A stretch of DNA of 64,000 nt from Devosia yakushimensis (GCF_030159855.1 NZ_BSNG01000001.1:1426001-1490000), one strand, 5' to 3'. Positions 25,378 to 34,261 are shown, counted from the stretch's first letter. Notes: a model not told the origin generated them from the letters alone. Numbers and translations are program-made.

Positions 25378-26577
25378 TTGAACAAGGCACTCGTCGTCAT
25401 TCTGGCTGCCGTTACGCTTGACGCGATCGGCATTGGCCTGATTTTTCCGATTCTGCCGGCGCTGCTGCGCGATGTCGGCCATGTCAGCGAAGTTTCGACG
25501 CTGCTGGGGCTCATGCTGGCGCTCTATGCGGCCTGCCAATTCCTGTTTTCGCCGGTGCTGGGTGTTTTGAGTGACCGTTTCGGCCGCCGCCCCGTGCTGC
25601 TGGTGTCGCTGGCCGGCGCCGCCATCGATTACCTGATCATGGCCTTTGCGCCCGAGCTCTGGATGCTGGTGCTCGGCCGCGCTATCTCCGGCATTTCCAG
25701 CGCCAATATGGCTGTGGCGACCGCCTATATCACTGACATTTCAAGCGAGGAGGAGCGCGCGCAGCGGTTTGGTCTCTTCCACGCCATGTTCGGCATCGGC
25801 TTCATCATCGGCCCGGTTCTGGGTGGGTTTCTGGGTGATTTCTGGGTGCGGGCGCCCTTCATCGCCGCCGCCTTGCTCAATGCCGTGAACTTCGCCCTGG
25901 CGCTGTTCGTGCTGCCGGAATCGCGGCCCGGCCAGCCCGGGGCCCGCTTCGATCTCGAAACCCTCAATCCGTTCAAGCCGCTCAAATGGGCGCTGACCTT
26001 CAAGACGCTGATTCCGCTGATGGCCATCTTCGTCATCATGAATTTCGTCGGTACCATGTATGGCACGATCTGGGCGCTGTTCAGCGAGGACAGCTTCCAG
26101 TGGAACGGCATGATGATCGGCCTGTCGCTGGGCGCGTTCGGGGTTTTTCATGCCGGCGCGCAGGCTTTTCTCACAGGCCCCGCCGTCGCGCGGCTGGGCG
26201 AACGCTGGGCCTTGATTGTCGGTATGGCCTGCGAATTGACGGCATTGGCGATCCTGGGCATCGCGACCCAGGGCTGGGTGCTGTTCGCCCTGGCGCCGCT
26301 CTTTGCGCTGGGCGGCATTGGCATGCCGGCGCTGCAATCGCTGGTCACCACCCAGGTCGGTGCCGATCGGCAGGGCCAGTTGCAGGGGGTGCTGGCGAGC
26401 CTGGTCAGTCTTGCCGCCGTTTTCGGGCCGCTCTTCTTCAGCTATGTCTACCATGAGCTGCGTGGCGGCTGGCCGGGCCTGACCTGGATTGTGGGGGCGG
26501 GCGTCTATTTGCTGGCGCTTCCGCTGATGCTGGGAATCCGCCGCACGCGCCCTCCGGTGCCGGCTCGTGCGGAATAG
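25378..26577 (+). CDS. MFS efflux transporter, TetA-like
   Basis: A 12-helix major facilitator pump of 399 residues from a TTG at 25378, the same length as TetA(A). That start is preferred because GGAG lies 8 bases upstream and the protein then begins NKALVVILAAVTLDAIGIGL as in Tet pumps. A GTG at 25303 adds 25 hydrophilic residues. The motif-A loop is GVLSDRFGRRPVLL after helix 2, and a motif-C-like GIGFIIGPVLGGFLGD is in helix 5. It likely exports a drug or metabolite by proton antiport. Tetracycline resistance should not be assumed from family membership. Confidence 0.88.
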   Translation: MNKALVVILAAVTLDAIGIGLIFPILPALLRDVGHVSEVSTLLGLMLALYAACQFLFSPVLGVLSDRFGRRPVLLVSLAGAAIDYLIMAFAPELWMLVLGRAISGISSANMAVATAYITDISSEEERAQRFGLFHAMFGIGFIIGPVLGGFLGDFWVRAPFIAAALLNAVNFALALFVLPESRPGQPGARFDLETLNPFKPLKWALTFKTLIPLMAIFVIMNFVGTMYGTIWALFSEDSFQWNGMMIGLSLGAFGVFHAGAQAFLTGPAVARLGERWALIVGMACELTALAILGIATQGWVLFALAPLFALGGIGMPALQSLVTTQVGADRQGQLQGVLASLVSLAAVFGPLFFSYVYHELRGGWPGLTWIVGAGVYLLALPLMLGIRRTRPPVPARAE

Positions 26578-26781
26578 CGCGGAAAAGCTGCAATAACCCA
26601 GGAAAGCGGGGCAAAAGCCGGCAAAGCGGACTTGCCGGGCCCGATTTTCCGGTCCAATAACGGTTTTGCACCGTCTGGCGCGCCAAGACGCCCGGAATTC
26701 CTTGCCTTTCACGCAGAATCGCAAAAGGGTTGCGGCGGTTGGTTCGCCAAAAATGGCGGGCATTCACTGTGAGGAAACGCT

Positions 26782-27054
26782 ATGAACAAAAACGATCTGG
26801 TTGGCGTTGTTGCCGACAAGGCGACGATCACCAAGGCACAGGCCGCCGAAGCGGTTGACGCAGTGTTCGAGGCTATCACCGGCTCCCTGAAGGCTGGCGA
26901 AGAAGTCCGCCTCGTCGGCTTCGGCACCTTTGCGGTGTCGCAGCGCAAGGCATCCACGGGCCGCAATCCTGCGACCGGTGCAGAGATCAAGATCCCGGCC
27001 TCCAATCAGGCCAAGTTCAAGCCCGGCAAGGGCCTGAAGGACGCGATCAACTAA
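26782..27054 (+). CDS. hup: DNA-binding protein HU
   Basis: HU-type histone-like protein, 90 residues, a homodimer that bends and compacts DNA. The family signature GRNPATGAEIKIPAS lies in the DNA-embracing arm, after GEEVRLVGFGTFAVSQRKA. GAGGAAA precedes the ATG. It lies about 3 kb downstream of lon, where lon-hup order is common in bacteria; here a DinB-fold/TetR/MFS block sits between them. Confidence 0.97.
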   Translation: MNKNDLVGVVADKATITKAQAAEAVDAVFEAITGSLKAGEEVRLVGFGTFAVSQRKASTGRNPATGAEIKIPASNQAKFKPGKGLKDAIN

Positions 27055-27081
27055 TACGGACGAAAGTTCGCTATGGTGATC

Positions 27082-27119
27082 GGCCCCGTGCGCATTGCGC
27101 CGGGGCCAATTCTTTTTTT
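27082..27119 (+). terminator. Rho-independent terminator of hup
   Basis: GGCCCCG and CGGGGCC (27082-27107) pair, with an inner TGCGC/GCGCA extension, followed by TTCTTTTTTTG. Confidence 0.9.
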
Positions 27120-27164
27120 GCCGCCTGCAAGTGTGTGCCAGCGCTGAATCTGGGCACACACCAG

Positions 27165-27193
27165 TTGACGGGCGGGGCAACCCGCCCTATCAG
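27165..27193 (+). promoter_or_regulatory. Promoter of tRNA-Val
   Basis: TTGACG, 17 bases, then TATCAG, about 30 bases before the tRNA. The spacer contains a GGCGGG/CCCGCC hairpin. Confidence 0.65.
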
Positions 27194-27222
27194 GGCGCCT
27201 TACGCAGGCCCGCTGGGCCGGC

Positions 27223-27298
27223 GGGCGATTAGCTCAGTTGGTAGAGCGCCTCGTTTACACCGAGGATGTCGGCGGTTCGAGTCCGTCATCGCCCACCA
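27223..27298 (+). tRNA. tRNA-Val (anticodon TAC)
   Basis: A 76-base cloverleaf with encoded CCA. Acceptor GGGCGAT pairs with ATCGCCC; the D arm is GCTCAGTTGGTAGAGC; the anticodon stem CCTCG/CGAGG encloses TTTACAC, giving TAC; the T arm is GGTTCGAGTCC. The autotransporter gene on the other strand ends 8 bases beyond it. Confidence 0.96.
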
Positions 27299-27306
27299 TT
27301 TCTCCC

Positions 27307-30027
27307 TCACCACTTGAGCTGCAGCCCGACCCGCGCGGTGACGCCGGAGCGCTCTCCACCCGCCACGTCGAAGGAATAGCTCGCATTGGCGAAATAGCTG
27401 AACGTGTCGTTGACCTGGCCCGTCACCCCCGCGCCAAGCTCCAGCACGGTGGAATTGCCCGGCGTGCTCAACACGTCATTGTCGAGCCGCGTGGTGAAAT
27501 CCCCCAGATTCTGCCAGAGATTTGCCATGAGCTCGGGCTGGACGAACCCGGTCTCGGTCTCGATGCGGTTATAGAGCCGCGCACCGAGCCGCCCCGTTAC
27601 CATGGTGCTGCTGTCAAAGCTGATCGCGGCGAAGGGGTCGCTGCCATCCGAGAAGTTGGTGAAATTGACGATGGCCTGCGCCTGGGGTTCGATGGCCCAG
27701 CCGCCGCCCAGGGCGATCGGGTAGCCGGCCTCGATCGAGCCGGTAAGGCCGTAGCCGTCGACATCGATGCCCAGGCCACGGGTCGAGGTGACGTCGCCGG
27801 TATAATAGGACGCCATCAGCACGCCATCGAGATAGAAGCCATCTTCATTGATCCGCGTGGCATAGGCGCCCACCGAAGCGGCGCCCAGGCCCAGCGTGCC
27901 CGTGTCGTAATTGGCCCATCCCAGCGCAAAGCCGCGCAGGTCCCCGCTCATATGCGCATAGCCGGCAAAGACGCCCGCCTGGGTCGTTGCGCCGTCCTCG
28001 TCCACCACGGAATAGAGATCCATGCCGGCCTGGAAGCCGCCGATGGTGCCGTCAAATGTCGGCGCGACCGTGCCGGACCAGCCGGCCGTGGTCGAGCTGC
28101 CCAGCGCCCGGAACCAGGCGTTGCGCTTTTCCGTATCTGCATTGGGCAGATAGGCCTGCTCGCCGCGCCGGTTATGGAAGGTCGAGAGCGATTCGATAGC
28201 CAGCAGATAGGCCGATGGCTGCAAGGCCGCATAATTGGCCGCTTCGATGCGGTAGAGCGGCACGACGCCGCCCGCCAGCAGCAGCGAGGCGTCGGGCAGG
28301 CTGGCCTGGCTGGTCGGGGCGACGATAGCGTATCCGGCCGGATTGGACGGATCGATCACCGGAACCGTCGGCGTTGCCGGTGGCGGCGAGCCCGGAGGCA
28401 GCGGACCATCGACAGGCGCTTCCGGCAAAGGCTCGGCCACGGCTGGCGGCGGCACGGTGCCCGGAACTTCCGGATCGGGCGCCGGATCGACCGGGGCAGG
28501 GGGCAGCACGGGGGCTACCGGCGTTTCGCCTTCGTCGATTTCAGGCGCGGGAGCCACGGGCGCCACCGGCTCGGGCGGCGGCGGGGGCGGCACGGGAACC
28601 GGCAGGAGCTGCGAACGCAGATACCAGTTCTGCTCTTCACCGGCGGCTACGCCGCCGCGGAACAGGAAATATTCGTAGGCGCCGGCCGCGACCGCACGAT
28701 CCAGCACAAAGGCATCGGCGGCCGTCGTGCCGCCATTGGTGGCTTGGACCACCATGATGCCGCTGCCCGTGGTGCCGCCGCCCGGGCCCCCGGCATTGAC
28801 GATACCGATGCCGGTAAGGCCGCTCGCCGTGCCGCCCGAGATGATGAGCTTGTCAGACGGCGAGCCATCGACACCCAGATAGGTATCGAGCAATAGCGAG
28901 CCGCCGATACCCGTATAATTGCCCTGAATGGTCAGCGTATCGGTGGCGCTCGGGGTGCCCGACTGGGTCATCTGGATGACGCCGGCATTGTTGACCTGCA
29001 CCAGCGAGCCAGCCACGGCCGGGGCAATCCCGGCTGCGCCGCTGGCGATCAGATAGCTGCTCGAATCGATATCGAGCCGGCCGGTCGTGCTGGTGGCGTC
29101 GCCCAGCACGAGATTGTCGCTCAGGCTCAGCGTAGAGCCATTATTGAGCTGGATGGTCTCCCAATTGATGAACTGGGCGCCGTTGATGGCATGGCTATTT
29201 TCGAATTTGAGCGTATCGCTGGCGACAGGGGCGCCCGCGGCCGCCCCTTCGCCGCCATCGATATTCCCCGCGGCGGCAATGGTGGCCGCGTTAAGGTTGC
29301 CGATCGTGGCGACGTCGGAATCGGCGCCCAGCAGCACGTTGTTGAAAATGGCGCCGCCGGTCCAGTCGAAGGTATCATTGCCGAAGCTGGCGCGAATCTC
29401 ACCCTCGATCGTACCGCCCGATACGCGGATCACGTCATTGCCGCCGCTGGTGCTGATATTGCCGCCAATGGCGCCGCCTGAAACCACGATTGTATCGAGG
29501 CCAAAGCCGGTCACCAGGTTCCCCAGAATCTGTCCGCCGCTGAGGTAATAGAAATTATCGGCGAGTTTCATATCCACCCGGCCGATGGTGCCGCCGCTCT
29601 GTTCGGCATAGTCGCCATCGACGAAAGCGCCGGTAATCGTGCCGCCGGTCATCAGGAAGGTGTCGTAGCCATCGCCTTGCTGCAGGGCGGCAACGGTGCC
29701 GCCACTCATTTCAAAATGATCGATTCCGCTGCCCTGTTCGATTGCGGCGGTTGTTCCTGAGCGGATCGTCACCGTATCGGCGCCGCCGCCGAACGAAACA
29801 GTACTGGTGATGACCCCGGTGCCCCCCATGGGCAGGGTCAAAACATTGTTGCCGCCAAGATCGACAAAGCCCGCCGAGCTGCCCGAGTCGCAGACATAGG
29901 TATCGTTACCCGCCGTGACGACAAATACGCATGCCGCAGATGCTCCTCCCGCCGTCGTCAGTAGTAGAGAGCCTGAAATCGTAGAAAATACAATGAGTTG
30001 TCTTGGGGTCCGTAAATAGCAAAACAA
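27307..30027 (-). CDS. Autotransporter with repeat-rich passenger
   Basis: A 906-residue type V secretion protein. A TTG start at 30027 is preferred because GGAGG lies 6 bases upstream; the signal peptide then runs to about residue 31 (LLLTTAGGASA|ACVF). The passenger has about eight imperfect 19-21 residue repeats of the form D-x4-SGGxIxG (for example DTFLMTGGTITGAF and DTIVVSGGAIGGN), predicting a beta-helix. A Pro/Ala-rich linker (PVPVPPPPPPEPVAPVAP region) follows, then a beta-barrel translocator of about 280 residues ending in ARVGLQLKW with the expected C-terminal aromatic. It is probably surface-exposed; its target is unknown. Confidence 0.9.
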   Translation of the reverse strand: MFCYLRTPRQLIVFSTISGSLLLTTAGGASAACVFVVTAGNDTYVCDSGSSAGFVDLGGNNVLTLPMGGTGVITSTVSFGGGADTVTIRSGTTAAIEQGSGIDHFEMSGGTVAALQQGDGYDTFLMTGGTITGAFVDGDYAEQSGGTIGRVDMKLADNFYYLSGGQILGNLVTGFGLDTIVVSGGAIGGNISTSGGNDVIRVSGGTIEGEIRASFGNDTFDWTGGAIFNNVLLGADSDVATIGNLNAATIAAAGNIDGGEGAAAGAPVASDTLKFENSHAINGAQFINWETIQLNNGSTLSLSDNLVLGDATSTTGRLDIDSSSYLIASGAAGIAPAVAGSLVQVNNAGVIQMTQSGTPSATDTLTIQGNYTGIGGSLLLDTYLGVDGSPSDKLIISGGTASGLTGIGIVNAGGPGGGTTGSGIMVVQATNGGTTAADAFVLDRAVAAGAYEYFLFRGGVAAGEEQNWYLRSQLLPVPVPPPPPPEPVAPVAPAPEIDEGETPVAPVLPPAPVDPAPDPEVPGTVPPPAVAEPLPEAPVDGPLPPGSPPPATPTVPVIDPSNPAGYAIVAPTSQASLPDASLLLAGGVVPLYRIEAANYAALQPSAYLLAIESLSTFHNRRGEQAYLPNADTEKRNAWFRALGSSTTAGWSGTVAPTFDGTIGGFQAGMDLYSVVDEDGATTQAGVFAGYAHMSGDLRGFALGWANYDTGTLGLGAASVGAYATRINEDGFYLDGVLMASYYTGDVTSTRGLGIDVDGYGLTGSIEAGYPIALGGGWAIEPQAQAIVNFTNFSDGSDPFAAISFDSSTMVTGRLGARLYNRIETETGFVQPELMANLWQNLGDFTTRLDNDVLSTPGNSTVLELGAGVTGQVNDTFSYFANASYSFDVAGGERSGVTARVGLQLKW

Positions 30028-30252
30028 TGTTGGCCTCCATGGTTTTGTTGCCGGCAACTTGGAACTGCCTGCGATAAGGCCATCTTAGGCTCACCTTTAC
30101 GTGAGCGGCTACATGGAATTGATGCGACGTTAATAATTGGTACTGCCAGCGGCTTAGCCCTCGGAGGGCGCGACCCTGGGTCCGTTCCGCCCGGGTTTTC
30201 GAAGTTTCCCACAGGCCGCTGAAACTTCTTCAAGAAAGGCGGTTTTGAGCGC

Positions 30253-30281
30253 TTGACTTCACAGGGGGGGCTGGGTACATC
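30253..30281 (+). promoter_or_regulatory. Promoter of tRNA-Asp
   Basis: TTGACT, 17 bases, then TACATC, 36 bases before the tRNA. The spacer includes a run of seven G. Confidence 0.5.
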
Positions 30282-30317
30282 GACGCCACGTTGCGCAAAC
30301 GAGTTGAGTTTGCCGCT

Positions 30318-30394
<77 letters not shown>

Positions 30395-30534
30395 CGTTTT
30401 CCTTGAAATCGTTGGTGCCTGAATGGCCGCTGTGTCGCGCTTCATTTGCGCGTGATACTGCTGATCCGCTGTAACCTTTGGCCCATATTATACGTACCTG
30501 TGAGCATTGCTGCTTCAACCTGAAGGTTCGTATC

Positions 30535-31263
30535 ATGGCTCGTATCGCCTCATCTTTAGCCGTCTTGTCCGGCCGGCCGCGTGTTCAGTTCGCCTCACTG
30601 CTGTTTTTGCCGGTCCTGCTGCTGGCGGCCATGCAGCCTGCGCGGGCCGCTGAAGAGCCCGTGGTGATTCCAGCGCCTTCTAGCGACATTGCAGAATCCG
30701 GGGCCACCGCAACCGCGGTGTTTGCCGGCGGCTGCTTCTGGGGCGTGCAGGGGGTGTTTCAGCATGTGGTTGGCGTGACCAATGCGGTATCGGGTTATTC
30801 CGGGGGTGCAGCGGAAACAGCCACCTACGAGCAGACCGGCAGCGGTACGACAGGCCATGCCGAGACCGTGCAGATCACCTATGATCCGGCCGTCGTCAGC
30901 TATGGCCAGCTGCTGCAGATTTATTTCTCGGTTGCGCACAACCCGACCCAGCTCAATTACCAGGGCCCTGATCACGGCACGCAATACCGCTCGACGATCT
31001 TCCCGGTCACCGAAGAACAGGCGGACCTGGCCAAGGCCTATATCGCCGAGCTCGACAGCTCTGGGCGCTTCGAAGGGCCGATCGTTACCACGATCGAACC
31101 CTTCCAGGCGTTTTATCCGGCCGAGCAGTATCATCAGGACTTTCTGACCCTGAATCCGACCTGGCCCTATATAGTGGTGAACGACCTGCCCAAGATCGCG
31201 GCGCTCAAATCGCTGTTTCCCGATGAATACCGGGAAGACCCGGTGCTTGTGGGGACCTTATAA
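30535..31263 (+). CDS. msrA: Exported peptide-methionine (S)-S-oxide reductase
   Basis: MsrA of 242 residues with a signal peptide (hydrophobic LLFLPVLLLAAM, cleaved after about ARAAE), from ATG at 30535 with a GAAGG site. The catalytic motif is AGGCFWGVQG; substrate residues lie in SGYSGG, then GHAETVQITYDP, HNPTQLNYQGPDHGTQYRS and PAEQYHQDF. The catalytic Cys is the only cysteine, so the usual C-terminal resolving cysteines are absent and recycling must use an external thiol. It should repair oxidised methionine in periplasmic proteins and sits among envelope genes. Confidence 0.93.
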   Translation: MARIASSLAVLSGRPRVQFASLLFLPVLLLAAMQPARAAEEPVVIPAPSSDIAESGATATAVFAGGCFWGVQGVFQHVVGVTNAVSGYSGGAAETATYEQTGSGTTGHAETVQITYDPAVVSYGQLLQIYFSVAHNPTQLNYQGPDHGTQYRSTIFPVTEEQADLAKAYIAELDSSGRFEGPIVTTIEPFQAFYPAEQYHQDFLTLNPTWPYIVVNDLPKIAALKSLFPDEYREDPVLVGTL

Positions 31264-31451
31264 TAAGGAGGGCAGGGCGGTCCTTGGCGCCCTGCCACGT
31301 TTTGGCCTCCCGAGCGGCGCCTTTCTGCCAGTAAGGTCCCGCAAGATGATTGTCTGGCCGTTCGAACTGGCTGGCCAGACAGGGCCACGGAACCAAGCCG
31401 AGCAATTGCGGGTTCCTGTGGCAGACCGTCTCACTGGCAGGGAGAACAGCG

Positions 31452-32003
31452 ATGAAACTGTTCTACACATTGGCTATCGCCGCCCTGACCGCCTCCGCTT
31501 CGGCCGGAGCGACCCATGCTGCCGATATGATCACCGTGCCCACCTCGACGCCCGTCGAAATGCCTGTTGCCGAGTCGGCCGGCTTCGATTGGAGCGGCTT
31601 TTATGCCGGCGTCTACGGTGTCGTGCAGAATGGTGAGGCGAGCGATACGCAATACGGTCTGGGCGTGCAGGCCGGCGTCAATGCCCAGTTCGACTATTAT
31701 CTCCTGGGCGCCGAAGTGGCCGTACATGGCCTGGCCGGCAATGACGGCGCCGAGGAAACCACCTATGGCCAGATCCTGGGCCGCGCCGGCCTGGCGGTGA
31801 CCGACGATGTCGCGGTTTATGCCGCGGGCGGCTACGGGCTCGACCTTGGCGCCCCCGAAGAAGACGACATGCTGTTCGGCGGCGGGGTGGAAATGGCGAT
31901 CACCGACAGCGTCTCGGTCGAGGCGCAATATCTGCGCAGCTTCCCGCTGTCTGGCGACAACGCCAAGAACCAGTTCACCATTGGTGCGAACTACCACTTC
32001 TGA
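31452..32003 (+). CDS. Small outer-membrane beta-barrel protein (Omp25/RopB-like)
   Basis: A 183-residue outer-membrane protein from ATG at 31452 after GGGAGA. The signal peptide is KLFYTLAIAALTASASAGATHA then AD. The mature part has FDWSGFYAGVYG, the hallmark of the Omp25/Omp31/RopB group, followed by alternating strands such as YYLLGAEVAVHG and VAVYAAGGYGLDLG, and it ends FTIGANYHF with the C-terminal Phe needed for BAM insertion. It is shorter than Omp25 (about 210 residues). It is a paralogue of the next gene. Confidence 0.88.
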   Translation: MKLFYTLAIAALTASASAGATHAADMITVPTSTPVEMPVAESAGFDWSGFYAGVYGVVQNGEASDTQYGLGVQAGVNAQFDYYLLGAEVAVHGLAGNDGAEETTYGQILGRAGLAVTDDVAVYAAGGYGLDLGAPEEDDMLFGGGVEMAITDSVSVEAQYLRSFPLSGDNAKNQFTIGANYHF

Positions 32004-32006
32004 TTC

Positions 32007-32036
32007 TTGACATCTGCCCCGATAGCGCCGTCTATA
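32007..32036 (+). promoter_or_regulatory. Candidate promoter of the second barrel gene
   Basis: TTGACA (32007-32012), 18 bases, then TCTATAGT. If used, it gives a leader of about 250 bases before the next gene. The spacing is slightly long. Confidence 0.4.
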
Positions 32037-32296
32037 GTGGGCACTGGGTGGTTCTCGGACGGGCTTATGTCTTTGTGGGTGCCCTGATTCTGCCGCTTGG
32101 CGGACACAGGCAGGTGCGGTTCAAGCCGTATTTGTATCAAATTGAACCAATTGCGCGGTATTGATGCAACACCCGCCCCCAAATGGTCATTGAATCTTAT
32201 CCGAGCCCCCAAAATTGCCCTTGGTAAGGCTTGTCAGCCAAGCATCGGTGGGGCATCTATCGGTCGACTACGGTTAACTCTATGGGAGTGCAAGAT

Positions 32297-32878
32297 ATGT
32301 TTGTACGTTCGCTTTCTCTCGGTGTGGCTGCTGCCGCGCTGCTCGTTGGTGGTGCTCAGGCCGCTGACCTCATCATCCCGACCACCCCTGCTCCGATCTA
32401 TGAAGCAGCCGGTTTCTCTTGGGATGGCCTCTACGCTGGTGTTCAGGGCGGCGGCTTGTTCTTCGGTGACGACAACAACTACGGCGTCATCGGTGCTCAT
32501 GTCGGCGTGAACTTCATCGTTGCTGATCCGATCCTGCTCGGCCTCGAAGGCACTGCAGAATACGTCTGGGGCACCAATGCCCTCGACCAGGACATCAACG
32601 CTGGTAACTTCTTCATCAACGGTCGCGTTGGTGCCATCGTGACCGACTCGGTCCTGGTGTACGCACTGGCCGGTGTTGGCGTTGAGACCCTCGAAGACCG
32701 CGCCATCGGCGACGACAACCAGGGCGTCTACCAGCTTGGCGCTGGTGTTGAACTGGCTGTCACCGACTCGGTCACCGTCCGTGGCCAGGTTGTTGGCTAT
32801 GGCTACTTCGATGACGCTGTTGGCGACGACTTCTTCGACGCTGCCAAGGCAACCATCGGCGTTTCCTACCACTTCTAA
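32297..32878 (+). CDS. Small outer-membrane beta-barrel protein, second copy
   Basis: A 193-residue paralogue of the preceding barrel, from ATG at 32297 after GGGAG. The signal peptide is LSLGVAAAALLVGGAQA then AD. The mature protein has FSWDGLYAGVQGGG, strands PILLGLEGTAEYVWG and VLVYALAGVGVETL, and ends TIGVSYHF. It uses GCT, GGT and GTT codons much more than its neighbours, a pattern often seen in highly expressed genes. It is probably an abundant structural outer-membrane protein. Confidence 0.88.
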   Translation: MFVRSLSLGVAAAALLVGGAQAADLIIPTTPAPIYEAAGFSWDGLYAGVQGGGLFFGDDNNYGVIGAHVGVNFIVADPILLGLEGTAEYVWGTNALDQDINAGNFFINGRVGAIVTDSVLVYALAGVGVETLEDRAIGDDNQGVYQLGAGVELAVTDSVTVRGQVVGYGYFDDAVGDDFFDAAKATIGVSYHF

Positions 32879-32936
32879 GATTTATAAGAGGGCGGGGCGT
32901 TCGCGCCTCGTCTTCCGAAATCTTGTAAGCCCAATT

Positions 32937-32967
32937 CGGCGAACCACTTCGTGTGGTTCGCCGTTTT
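32937..32967 (+). terminator. Rho-independent terminator
   Basis: A perfect 11-bp stem CGGCGAACCAC / GTGGTTCGCCG with a TTCGT loop is followed by TTTTG. It ends the second barrel gene. Confidence 0.92.
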
Positions 32968-33184
32968 GCTTTTGCCGTCTCGATTCGTGTGATTGCCGGT
33001 TAGCACAAAGGCAGGTTTGGTTTCGCCGATGTGCACAGTCTGTTGTCATTTGCGCAGCAAGTGCGAACCTCGTGTGAACGCGTTTTCACGCAAAAGTTTT
33101 CTGTCGTTTTCGCGCATTGTGGCGGCAAATTAGCGTCATCGCGAAATACCGATATATGATTATTCTGCTCATATTTTCTTTCCC

Positions 33185-33213
33185 TTGAAACGCGCTAGCC
33201 AAAGGTCTAATCC
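33185..33213 (+). promoter_or_regulatory. Promoter of the nuo operon
   Basis: TTGAAA, 17 bases, then TAATCC, about 100 bases upstream of nuoA. The 434-base gap before nuoA holds a terminator, this promoter and no gene that I can see. Confidence 0.5.
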
Positions 33214-33312
33214 CAAGCCCATCAACTTTCGCGTTGGTTCGCTTGCCCCAATTGCTCGCAGAACTCTCGCGTTCCCGGCTCTCCCGTCCGGTTTTGAGTG
33301 TTAGGCTGCCGC

Positions 33313-33678
33313 ATGACTGATTTGCTCAGCGACTATCTGCCCATTGTCATTTTCATCGGCATTGCCGGTCTTATCGGACTGTCCCTGCTGGTGGCGCCAT
33401 TCATTGTCGCGGTGAGGCGTCCAGACCCCGAAAAGGTCTCCGCTTTCGAAGCCGGCTTCGAGGCGTTCGACGATGCGCGCATGAAGTTCGACGTCCGCTT
33501 CTACCTGGTGTCGATTCTCTTCATCATCTTCGATCTGGAAGTGGCTTTCCTCTTCCCTTGGGCCGTGGCCTTCCGCGATGTCGGCTGGTTCGGCTTCTGG
33601 TCGATGATGATCTTCCTCGGCGTTCTGACCGTCGGGTTCATTTATGAATGGCGGAAAGGGGCTCTCGAATGGGATTGA
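33313..33678 (+). CDS. nuoA: NADH-quinone oxidoreductase subunit A
   Basis: Complex I membrane subunit of 121 residues with three helices. The conserved loop EKVSAFEAGFEAFDDARMKFDVRFYLVSILFIIFDLE is present and complete, including the Glu and Asp that line the quinone-proton path. ATG at 33313 is the usual start; a GTG/TTG frame upstream adds five residues. It is the first gene of the operon, and nuoB overlaps its end by 10 bases. Confidence 0.97.
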   Translation: MTDLLSDYLPIVIFIGIAGLIGLSLLVAPFIVAVRRPDPEKVSAFEAGFEAFDDARMKFDVRFYLVSILFIIFDLEVAFLFPWAVAFRDVGWFGFWSMMIFLGVLTVGFIYEWRKGALEWD

Positions 33679-34250
33679 GCGAACAGAACGCTACGCTGGT
33701 CGCGCCGCGCCCCACCGGGCTCATCGACCCGCGCACCAATAAGACTGCCGGCGCGACGGATCCGTTCTTCACCGATGTGACGGACGAATTGGCGGACAAG
33801 GGATTCCTTGTTTCCACCGTATCGCAGCTAGTCAATTGGGCCCGCACGGGCTCCCTGATGTGGATGCAGACGGGCCTGGCCTGCTGCGCCGTCGAGATGA
33901 TGCAGATGTCGATGCCGCGCTACGATATCGAGCGTTTCGGCACCGCGCCGCGCGCTTCTCCGCGCCAGTCCGACGTACTGATCGTTGCCGGTACGCTGAC
34001 CAACAAGATGGCTCCGGCTCTGCGCAAGGTCTACGACCAGATGCCCGAGCCGCGCTATGTCATCTCCATGGGCAGCTGCGCCAATGGCGGCGGCTATTAT
34101 CACTATTCCTATTCGGTGGTGCGCGGCTGCGATCGCGTGCTGCCGGTGGACGTCTACGTTCCCGGCTGTCCTCCGACGGCCGAAGCGCTTCTTTACGGCA
34201 TCCTGCTGCTGCAAAAGAAGATTCGCCGCACCGGCACCATCGAACGCTAG
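33669..34250 (+). CDS. nuoB: NADH-quinone oxidoreductase subunit B
   Basis: Peripheral-arm subunit of 193 residues that carries cluster N2, the last Fe-S centre before quinone. Cysteine ligands are the adjacent pair in GLACCAVEMM, one in SMGSCANGGGYY and one in VYVPGCPPTAEAL. The start at 33669 overlaps nuoA. The N-terminal 35 residues are variable and may carry the amphipathic segment seen in relatives. Confidence 0.98.
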   Translation: MGLSEQNATLVAPRPTGLIDPRTNKTAGATDPFFTDVTDELADKGFLVSTVSQLVNWARTGSLMWMQTGLACCAVEMMQMSMPRYDIERFGTAPRASPRQSDVLIVAGTLTNKMAPALRKVYDQMPEPRYVISMGSCANGGGYYHYSYSVVRGCDRVLPVDVYVPGCPPTAEALLYGILLLQKKIRRTGTIER

Positions 34251-34261
34251 GATCCCGTTTC

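Noticed and set aside
28343..28678. A plus-strand frame rich in Gly, Ser and Thr
   Set aside because: It is the reverse reading of the proline/alanine linker of the autotransporter and not a separate repeat protein.
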